19,875 nt of DNA. Origin: an uncultured Solirubrobacteraceae bacterium. Lineage in GTDB: Bacteria > Actinomycetota > Thermoleophilia > Solirubrobacterales > Solirubrobacteraceae. The stretch is from assembly GCA_902806215.1 (NCBI GenBank), contig CADCVT010000058.1, positions 1-19,875 of the forward strand, read 5' to 3'. Both the position numbers and the translations under genes were made by a program. Positions 7,325-12,566 of the stretch are shown piece after piece. The notes under the pieces are model-generated. The model was given only the letters and a program-made list of their open reading frames with translations. It made no database searches and had not been told where the DNA came from. Each line of letters starts with the position of its first letter. Position 1 is the stretch's first letter.

Positions 7325-9539
7325 CAACGGAGAACGCCTGGCGCTCGTCGAGCGCCGCACCGAGGAGCTGCTGGTCCGCCTGCGCGAGGTGGAGGACCTG
7401 GTCGGAGCGACGCGCTCCGCCGTCCGCGACGCCCCGCCCGCCACCAGGGGGGTCAGACCCCTTCATCTGCGCTCAACATCGGAAACCGGTCAGGAGCAGG
7501 CGATTGCCGCTGAGGGGGTCAGACCCCTTCATGAGCGCTCAACAGAGCCGGAGCGACCGGGCGGCTGGCTGCCTGTCGCCGGTGCCGTGGCGCGGACCGC
7601 GGCGCAGACGCCGACGAAGGCCTCTCCCGCTGCTGCGCCGCGGCCCGGGCTCGAGGACCTCCTCGCCGGGCGCGTCCTCGCCTGGGCCGGCGGCCTCGCC
7701 GTGCTCGTCGGCATCGTGCTCCTGTTCGCCGTCGCCGTCTCGCGCGGCTGGATCGGCGAGGGCATGCGCACGCTCATGGGCGCGCTCGGCTCGTTCACGC
7801 TCGTCGTCGCCGGCGCCTGGCTGCACGAGCACCGCGGCCGCACCGACGCCGCGCTCGCCGCCACCGCCGCGGGCATCGCCGGCCTCTTCGCCACGGCCGT
7901 CGTCGCGTCGCGCCACTACGAGCTCATCCCGACCTCGGCCGGCCTGCTCATGGCGCTCGCCACCGGCGCCGCCGCGACCTGGCTCGCCGTCCGCTGGGAG
8001 ACCCAGGGCATCGCCGCCCTCGGCATCCTCGGCGGCCTCGCCGCCCCCGTCGTCATCGGCGTCGGCGAGTACGGCGGGACGGTCGCGATCGTCTTCGTCG
8101 CCACGCTCTCGGCGGCTGCGGTGTGCGTGCGCTTCGGGTGGGAGTGGATCGCCGGCGCGGCCTTCGTCATCACCGCCGGACAGTGGCTCGCCTGGCTCGG
8201 CAGCGAGCCCGGGACCACGGAGGCGCTCGCGTGCCTCGTGGGCTTCGGCGCGGTCAACGCCGCGATGGCGGTCGGGTTCGAGCTGCGCCGCCGCGCGGAC
8301 GGGGTGCGCCCGGTCGCGGTGCTCCTGCTCGCGCTCAACGCGTTCGCCCTCGCCGGATCGGGCTGGTACGTGCTCGGCGAGTCGGTCACGTGGATCGCCG
8401 CGCTCGGGCTCGTCCTCGTCGCGCTCGGCCTCGCGCTGGTGCGCGACGAGCGCGGCTCGCGCGCCGTCGGTCTGCTCGCCTGCGCGCTCGGCACGGTCCT
8501 GCTCGACATCGCGATCGGCCAGGTGCTCAACGGACTCGTCCTCGCCTTCGCCTGGGCCGCGATCGCCGCGGCGTTCGCTCCGCTCCTCGCCCGCGTGCGC
8601 CCCGGCGGGCTGACCGAGGGCGCCGTGGGAGCGGGCCTCGGCGCGCACCTCTCGCTCGCGCTCGGCCACGCCCTGACGGTCGAGGCACCGCCCGAGGCCG
8701 TCGCCTCAGCGGGCACCGCGTCGCTCGAGGCGACCGCCGCGATCGCTGCGCTGGCCGCCGTGTGCTTCGTCTCCGGACGCGTCCTCGCCGACCGCTCGCC
8801 GTGGCGAATCGGGCTCGACACGCTCGGCCTCGCCGCCGTCGCCTACCTCGCGGCGATGAACCTCGACGGTGCCGCGCTGGCCGCGGCCTTCGCCGCCGGG
8901 GCGATCCTCCTCGCCGAGGTCGCCCGCCGCACCGGCGACCGTGTCGCCCCCGTCGCCGCCGGCGCGTTCACCGCGCTCGCGCTCGGCCACGCGCTCGTGT
9001 TCGAGGCTCGACCCGACGCGCTCGTCGACGGCTCGCCCGACCTCATCGCCGCCGCGATCGCGCTCATCGCGGGCGCGCTCGCCGCGTGGCGCTGCGCGGT
9101 GATGGTGGGCGAGCTGCGCACCCGCGAGAGCGAGGACGCCCTGGCGCCTCCACCGTGGCGCGAGCTCGCGGCGATCTCCTGGATCGCTGCGTCCCTCGCC
9201 CTGCTGCACCTCGCGTCGATCTCCGTCGTCACCGCGGGCGGCGGCGGGCCGCGGGCGCAGACGCTGCTGAGCGTGCTGTGGGGCGCCGTCGGCGTGACCG
9301 CGCTGATCGCCGGCCTGCTGCGGGACATCGGGCCGTTGCGCACCGGGGCGCTCACGCTCCTGCTCGCCGCGCTGGCGAAGGTATTCCTCTACGACCTCGC
9401 GACGCTGACGCCGATCGCGCGGGTCGCGAGCTTCATCGTCCTCGGCCTGCTCCTCCTGCTGGGCGCGTTCGCGTGGCAGCGGATCCGGCCGCGGCCGCTG
9501 CCCGACCTACGCGAGGTCCCGCCCGGCTTGCAAGGCTGA
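7317..9539 (+). CDS. DUF2339 multi-pass membrane protein
   Basis: 740 residues. Residues 1-40 form a short coiled coil (LALVERRTEELLVRLREVEDL), as is usual in DUF2339 proteins. A variable linker follows (~41-115), here carrying a duplicated GVRPLH(L/E)RST segment encoded by REP-like repeats. From about residue 118 the family signature GLEDLLAGRVLAWAGGLAVL leads into roughly twenty hydrophobic membrane segments to the C-terminus, including AVAVSRGWIGEGMRTLMGAL and VLGLLLLLGAFAWQRIRP. The function of the family is unknown; the N-terminal coiled coil probably faces the cytoplasm. The ATG at 7317 is supported by promoter geometry and by the coiled coil starting right after it. TetR-type palindromes at the promoter suggest repression by the divergent TetR protein. 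The rhodanese gene follows after 8 bp. Confidence 0.92.
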   Translation: MVDNGERLALVERRTEELLVRLREVEDLVGATRSAVRDAPPATRGVRPLHLRSTSETGQEQAIAAEGVRPLHERSTEPERPGGWLPVAGAVARTAAQTPTKASPAAAPRPGLEDLLAGRVLAWAGGLAVLVGIVLLFAVAVSRGWIGEGMRTLMGALGSFTLVVAGAWLHEHRGRTDAALAATAAGIAGLFATAVVASRHYELIPTSAGLLMALATGAAATWLAVRWETQGIAALGILGGLAAPVVIGVGEYGGTVAIVFVATLSAAAVCVRFGWEWIAGAAFVITAGQWLAWLGSEPGTTEALACLVGFGAVNAAMAVGFELRRRADGVRPVAVLLLALNAFALAGSGWYVLGESVTWIAALGLVLVALGLALVRDERGSRAVGLLACALGTVLLDIAIGQVLNGLVLAFAWAAIAAAFAPLLARVRPGGLTEGAVGAGLGAHLSLALGHALTVEAPPEAVASAGTASLEATAAIAALAAVCFVSGRVLADRSPWRIGLDTLGLAAVAYLAAMNLDGAALAAAFAAGAILLAEVARRTGDRVAPVAAGAFTALALGHALVFEARPDALVDGSPDLIAAAIALIAGALAAWRCAVMVGELRTRESEDALAPPPWRELAAISWIAASLALLHLASISVVTAGGGGPRAQTLLSVLWGAVGVTALIAGLLRDIGPLRTGALTLLLAALAKVFLYDLATLTPIARVASFIVLGLLLLLGAFAWQRIRPRPLPDLREVPPGLQG
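7449..7478 (+). repeat. REP-like repeat, copy 1, inside DUF2339 gene
   Basis: The 30-bp unit begins with the palindrome GGGGTCAGACCCC (7449-7461) and continues TTCATCTGCGCTCAACA. A second copy 66 bp downstream matches at 28 of 30 positions. It is read in frame as part of GVRPLHLRST in the linker. A palindromic GGGGTC-A-GACCCC head resembles REP elements mobilised by RAYT transposases (inference; no transposase is in the window). Confidence 0.65.
7515..7544 (+). repeat. REP-like repeat, copy 2, inside DUF2339 gene
   Basis: This is the second copy of the 30-bp unit with the GGGGTCAGACCCC palindrome at 7515-7527. It is offset by exactly 22 codons from copy 1 and encodes GVRPLHERST. The two differ only at CTG versus GAG (two bases). 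Confidence 0.65.
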
Positions 9540-9547
9540 GATCGCCC

Positions 9548-9901
9548 ATGTCTCACAATCCCCTTGTGAACCCAGAGATCGAAGTCACCCCGGAGCGCGC
9601 CAAGGAGCTGCTCGACGCCGGCGAGGCGGTCGTGGTCGACGTGCGCGAGCAGTACGAGCGCGACGCCGGCCACATCGACGGCAGCGAGCACATCGAGCTC
9701 GAGCGCCTGGCCTCGAAGGCCGAGACGCTCCCGCGCGACAAGCCGGTCGTCTTCCAGTGCCGCCTCGGCGCGCGCTCGGCGATGGCCGCGCAGGCGTTCC
9801 GGGCGTCGGGCTTCGACGCGTGGTCGATGGAGGGTGGCCTCCAGGCGTGGCACGACAAGGGCCTCCCCGTCGCAGGAAAGGGAGAGGTCGCTGATCACTA
9901 G
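9548..9901 (+). CDS. Single-domain rhodanese-like sulfurtransferase
   Basis: 117 residues forming one rhodanese domain. VVVDVREQYERDAGHIDGSEHI (residues ~28-49) is the conserved N-terminal half, and the active loop CRLGAR has the catalytic Cys71. The C-terminal FRASGFDAWSMEGGLQAW is the other family signature. Such proteins carry a persulfide on the Cys and pass sulfur to acceptors such as cyanide, thiols or partner proteins; the acceptor is unknown here. ATG 9548 is 8 bp after the DUF2339 stop, so co-transcription is likely. Downstream, two strong hairpins end the transcript. Confidence 0.92.
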   Translation: MSHNPLVNPEIEVTPERAKELLDAGEAVVVDVREQYERDAGHIDGSEHIELERLASKAETLPRDKPVVFQCRLGARSAMAAQAFRASGFDAWSMEGGLQAWHDKGLPVAGKGEVADH

Positions 9902-9906
9902 GCCCC

Positions 9907-9933
9907 GGAGGTTCGCCCCCCGGGCGAACCTCC
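9907..9933. terminator. Hairpin terminator candidate, 12-bp stem
   Basis: GGAGGTTCGCCC (9907-9918) and GGGCGAACCTCC (9922-9933) pair perfectly around a CCC loop, 6 nt after the rhodanese stop. No T-tract follows, which is usual in high-GC actinobacteria. It lies between convergent genes. Confidence 0.72.
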
Positions 9934-9935
9934 AA

Positions 9936-9962
9936 GGTTGATCGCCCTCAGGGCGATCAACC
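9936..9962. terminator. Second hairpin terminator candidate, 12-bp stem
   Basis: GGTTGATCGCCC (9936-9947) and GGGCGATCAACC (9951-9962) pair perfectly around a TCA loop. It has the same 12-3-12 geometry as the hairpin just before it. The right arm includes the last codons and TGA (9959-9957) of the minus-strand cold-shock gene, so it probably terminates that gene. Confidence 0.72.
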
Positions 9963-10163
9963 CATCTTCTGGACGTTGACCGCCTTGGGTCCCTTGTCGC
10001 CCTGCTCCTCCTCGTAGTCCACGCGCGCGCCCTCGGCGAGCGAGCGATACCCGTCGCCGATGATGCCGGTGTGATGGACGAACAGGTCGCGGCTGCCCTC
10101 GTCGGGCGTGATGAAGCCGAAGCCCTTGTCGTCGCTGAACCACTTGACGGTTCCGGTGGCCAT
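9957..10163 (-). CDS. CspA-family cold-shock protein
   Basis: 68 residues, one cold-shock (OB-fold) domain. MATGTVKWFSDDKGFGFITP contains the RNP1 motif KGFGFI (13-18), and RNP2 follows as DLFVHH (26-31). The family binds single-stranded RNA/DNA and acts as an RNA chaperone in the cytoplasm. The C-terminus QGDKGPKAVNVQKM is typical. A good Shine-Dalgarno, GGAGGA (10177-10172), lies 8 nt before ATG 10163. Several paralogues usually occur in actinobacteria, so no gene number is assigned. Its last codons lie in a hairpin stem. Confidence 0.96.
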   Translation of the reverse strand: MATGTVKWFSDDKGFGFITPDEGSRDLFVHHTGIIGDGYRSLAEGARVDYEEEQGDKGPKAVNVQKMG

Positions 10164-10171
10164 TGCAGGCG

Positions 10172-10177
10172 TCCTCC
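10172..10177 (-). promoter_or_regulatory. Shine-Dalgarno of the cold-shock gene
   Basis: GGAGGA lies 8 nt before the ATG at 10163. This is one of the few strong Shine-Dalgarno sites in the window. Confidence 0.75.
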
Positions 10178-10289
10178 GTTGATGATGCTCCGAGACGCGG
10201 CGAATCTACACCAGCGAGAACGGCTGCGTGGTGAGCGAACGGAATCTGTCGGGTAGGTCATCTGCTGACCCCGGGAGAGGGAGGGCAGG

Positions 10290-10613
10290 ATGAGTGAAGC
10301 CCAGGAGAAGTGGGACGAAGCTCGCAAGAAGGTCGAGCAGCTCGAGGACGATCCGCCGAAGGATCTGAAGGACTGGCCCGACGACGAGGCCAAGTACGTG
10401 ACGTTCGGCGGCGGCGAGGGCGACCACGGCTACGACGAGGGTCCCGAGTCCAAGCTCGGACCGTCGAGCACGCGCCGCTTCGAGGACGGCTCTATCGAGG
10501 TCGAGGGTGAGAAGGTGGAGAACCCCGAGGAGCGCAAGATGGAGTCCATCCGCGGCAACTCCGACCACCCCGCGGACCAGAAGGAAGACTCCGCCGACCA
10601 GAAGGAAGACTGA
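10290..10613 (+). CDS. Small acidic hypothetical protein
   Basis: 107 residues, very hydrophilic and acidic, with no signal peptide or membrane segment. The N-terminal part SEAQEKWDEARKKVEQLEDD looks helical; the middle (YVTFGGGEGDHGYDEGPES) is glycine/acid-rich; the C-terminus ends in a duplicated DQKED (DQKEDSADQKED). It is probably intrinsically disordered after residue ~20. I do not recognise a family. The start is supported by a purine-rich Shine-Dalgarno (GGGAGGGCAGG) directly before ATG 10290. It heads a plus-strand run: its TGA (10611-10613) is 6 nt before, and in the same frame as, the apparent CTG start of the ArfB-like gene, and the SDR gene follows. It diverges from the cold-shock gene. 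A stress-related role is only a guess from context. Confidence 0.75.
   Translation: MSEAQEKWDEARKKVEQLEDDPPKDLKDWPDDEAKYVTFGGGEGDHGYDEGPESKLGPSSTRRFEDGSIEVEGEKVENPEERKMESIRGNSDHPADQKEDSADQKED
10575..10610 (+). repeat. Short tandem repeat encoding DQKED twice
   Basis: The 15-bp unit GACCAGAAGGAAGAC occurs at 10575-10589 and again at 10596-10610, a 21-bp (7-codon) period. It encodes the C-terminal DQKED-SA-DQKED of the small acidic protein. Perfect identity suggests a recent duplication. Confidence 0.8.
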
Positions 10614-10619
10614 GGTCCC

Positions 10620-11012
10620 CTGAGGGACTGGCAGTCGCTGCTCGATGAAGCCGAGGTCCGGACGAGTCGATCGTCCGGACCCGGCGGGCAGCACGCGAAC
10701 GTCACCGCCTCGCGGGTCGAGGTCGTGTTCGACGTCGACGCGTCGGAGCACCTGACCGAGGCGGAGAAGGACCGGGTCCGCGCCCGCGCGGGCTCGCGCA
10801 TCACGGCGGTCGCGCAGGACGCGCGGTCGCAGGCGCGCAACCGCGCGGTCGCGTTCGAGCGCCTGCGCGAGCGCCTCGAGCGCGCGCTCCACGTGCACCG
10901 CCCGCGGCGCAAGACCAAGCCGTCCGCCGGGTCGCGCCGCAGGCGTCTGGACGCCAAGAAGCGCCAGGGCGAGCGAAAGCGCGATCGCCGGCGCCCCGAT
11001 ACGGGAGACTGA
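10620..11012 (+). CDS. arfB: ArfB/YaeJ-type peptidyl-tRNA hydrolase (ribosome rescue), apparent CTG start
   Basis: About 130 residues, close to E. coli ArfB (140). RSSGPGGQHANVTASRVEVVFDV contains the GGQ motif (G22-G23-Q24 from CTG) that hydrolyses peptidyl-tRNA on the ribosome. The C-terminus is a basic tail (RPRRKTKPSAGSRRRRLDAK, KKRQGERKRDRRR) like the one ArfB inserts into the empty mRNA channel of stalled ribosomes. It lacks the codon-recognition domains of RF1/RF2. Between the upstream in-frame TGA (10611-10613) and the GGQ codons there is no ATG, GTG or TTG; the only near-start codon with a Shine-Dalgarno-like GAGG (10612-10615) is CTG 10620. A start at GTG 10725 would delete GGQ and is unlikely. 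A perfect hairpin covers codons 13-21. The SDR gene begins 5 bp after the stop. Confidence 0.85.
   Translation: MRDWQSLLDEAEVRTSRSSGPGGQHANVTASRVEVVFDVDASEHLTEAEKDRVRARAGSRITAVAQDARSQARNRAVAFERLRERLERALHVHRPRRKTKPSAGSRRRRLDAKKRQGERKRDRRRPDTGD
10656..10680 (+). other. Perfect 10-bp hairpin in the 5' coding region of arfB
   Basis: GTCCGGACGA (10656-10665) and TCGTCCGGAC (10671-10680) are exact reverse complements around a 5-nt GTCGA loop. It lies 36 nt after the apparent CTG start and ends at the first base of the codon just before GGQ. The stem codes for part of EVRTSRSSG, so some of it is protein-constrained, but the degree of pairing is striking. Confidence 0.6.
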
Positions 11013-11017
11013 AGGAC

Positions 11018-11965
11018 ATGAGCGACACGTGGACCGCGGCCGACATCCCCGACCAGACGGGACGGACGGTGGTGGTCACCGGAGCCAACAGCGGCCTCGG
11101 GTTCCACACGTCGCTCGAGCTCGCGCGCCGCGGCGCGCACGTCGTCATGGCCTGCCGCAACCTCGACAAGGGCCGCGCCGCCGAGGCGCGCCTGCGCGGC
11201 GAGGTCCCGGACGCCGACGTGGAGCTGCGCTCACTCGACCTCGCCTCGCTCGACTCGGTGCGCGGGTTCGCCTCGGATCTCGAGCTCGAGTCGCTCGACC
11301 TGCTCGTCAACAACGCCGGCGTCATGGCGCTGCCCCGGCTGCGCACCGCGGACGGGTTCGAGATGCAGCTCGGCACGAACCACCTCGGCCACTTCGCGCT
11401 CACCGGCCTGCTGCTCGAGCGCCTGCTGCGCGCCGACGACCCGCGCGTCGTGACGGTGTCCAGCAACGCGCACAAGATGGGCCGCATCAACTTCGACAAC
11501 CTCAACGGCGACCGGCGGTACTTCCGCTGGGCGGCGTACGGGCAGTCCAAGCTCGCGAACCTCCTCTTCGCGCTCGAGCTCGGCCGCCGTGCCGGCGGCA
11601 AGCTGACGAGCGTCGCGGCGCACCCCGGCTACGCGGCGACGCACCTCCAGCTGCAGGCGTCCGAGGCGACCGGCAACCCGATCGACCGCGCGGCGAACAA
11701 GCTCATGAACGCGGTGCTCGCGCAGAGCGACGCCATGGGCGCGCTGCCGTCGCTGTACGCGGCGACGATGGACCTGCCGGGCGGCAGCTACGTCGGCCCC
11801 GACGGTCCGGGCGAGTTCCGTGGCCATCCCCAGCTCGTCGCGCCGAACGGCCGCGCCCGCGACGAGGAGACCGCCAAGCGTCTGTGGACGGTGAGCGAGG
11901 AGCTCACCGACGTGACGTTCGACTTCAGCCTGGCGGCACGAAGCTCTCGCGCGACAGCGCGTTGA
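11018..11965 (+). CDS. Short-chain dehydrogenase/reductase (SDR), retinol-dehydrogenase/WWOX-like
   Basis: 315 residues, the length of the 'atypical long' SDRs similar to retinol dehydrogenases and WWOX. TGANSGLG (21-28) is the Rossmann nucleotide loop and NNAG (98-101) the structural motif. Ser148/149 in VTVSSN, then Tyr174 and Lys178 in YGQSK form the catalytic set. HVVMACRNLDKG, with Arg after the second strand, favours NADP(H). HPGYAATHLQ is the family's 'PG' motif. The substrate is unknown. Start ATG 11018 has AAGGA just upstream and sits 5 bp after the arfB stop, so co-transcription is likely. The 3' end overlaps the convergent SUFU gene by 41 bp. Confidence 0.95.
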   Translation: MSDTWTAADIPDQTGRTVVVTGANSGLGFHTSLELARRGAHVVMACRNLDKGRAAEARLRGEVPDADVELRSLDLASLDSVRGFASDLELESLDLLVNNAGVMALPRLRTADGFEMQLGTNHLGHFALTGLLLERLLRADDPRVVTVSSNAHKMGRINFDNLNGDRRYFRWAAYGQSKLANLLFALELGRRAGGKLTSVAAHPGYAATHLQLQASEATGNPIDRAANKLMNAVLAQSDAMGALPSLYAATMDLPGGSYVGPDGPGEFRGHPQLVAPNGRARDEETAKRLWTVSEELTDVTFDFSLAARSSRATAR

Positions 11966-12566
11966 ACGCCGACGCGTGAGGACGGCCGGCCCGCTCGAGC
12001 AGCGACTCGGCGCCGTGCTCGCGCCAGTGGGCGATCTCCAGCGGGTGCAGGCCGACCATCGACACGAAGTCGACCTTGCCGTGCGGGGTCTCGATCTGCG
12101 GGAGCTCGGGGTCGGCGAGGAAGCCGATCCCGGTCAGCGTGCAGCCCTCCTCGTCGGGTGCGATCGGTGAGCCCGTGTCGAACGCCTCGCCGGCCTGCAA
12201 GAGCCGCTTCGCGTGGTGCGCCCAGTTGGCGATCTGCTGGAGCAGGGCGATCGGCCACGGGGCGGGAAGCTCGGCGTCGCGCGGCACGCGCATCGTGAGC
12301 TCGTAGCCCCACCCGCTCCAGTCGGCGTCCTCGCTGTCCTTGTCGTACAGCTCGGTGAGGCCGTAGGTCACCCAGTGCCAGTGCGGCACCGGCTCGTCGG
12401 CGCGGTAGGCGGAGAGGCCATCGAGCGCCTCCGGCCCGCCGAGCATCACGCGCGCGGCGAAGTCGGTTCCCCAGTGGTGCGGCGCCTGGCCCGGGTACAG
12501 GCGCTCGAAGGCCGCGTCGATCGCGTCCCAGCCGGCAGCGTCCTCATCGTCGTCCGGCCCGCTCAC
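11925..12566 (-). CDS. Suppressor-of-fused (SUFU) domain protein
   Basis: 213 residues. AIDAAFERLYPGQAPHHWGT, VPHWHWVTYGLTELYDKDSE, SGWGYELTMRVPR and IALLQQIANWAHHAKRLLQAGEAF are the signature blocks of bacterial SUFU domains; PQIETPHGKVDFVSMVGLHP ends the domain. Bacterial SUFU proteins are often immunity proteins of polymorphic toxin systems, but many stand alone with unknown roles; no toxin gene is next to this one. The N-terminus is acidic (GPDDDEDAAG). The GTG start at 12566 overlaps the stop of the upstream RTX gene as GTGA, so translation is coupled. The 3' end overlaps the convergent SDR gene by 41 bp. Confidence 0.92.
   Translation of the reverse strand: MSGPDDDEDAAGWDAIDAAFERLYPGQAPHHWGTDFAARVMLGGPEALDGLSAYRADEPVPHWHWVTYGLTELYDKDSEDADWSGWGYELTMRVPRDAELPAPWPIALLQQIANWAHHAKRLLQAGEAFDTGSPIAPDEEGCTLTGIGFLADPELPQIETPHGKVDFVSMVGLHPLEIAHWREHGAESLLERAGRPHASAFNALSRESFVPPG

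Noticed and set aside
7286..7513. Small ORF beginning at the first ATGGTCGACA (7286)
   Set aside because: Its ATG is part of an operator palindrome; the frame lacks recognisable protein and overlaps the well-supported DUF2339 start.
10611..10613. Selenocysteine at the TGA between the acidic protein and ArfB
   Set aside because: No redox family, no Sec position in either protein, and the hairpin downstream lies too far and lacks a known SECIS form; a normal stop is simpler.
10725..11012. Short form of the ArfB-like gene from GTG 10725
   Set aside because: It would remove the GGQ motif and its flanking fold, while these residues are clearly conserved upstream in the same frame.
11925..12566. 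SUFU protein as immunity gene of a polymorphic toxin
   Set aside because: The upstream RTX/propeller protein has no toxin domain at its C-terminus and no other toxin gene is adjacent, so the pairing is not supported.
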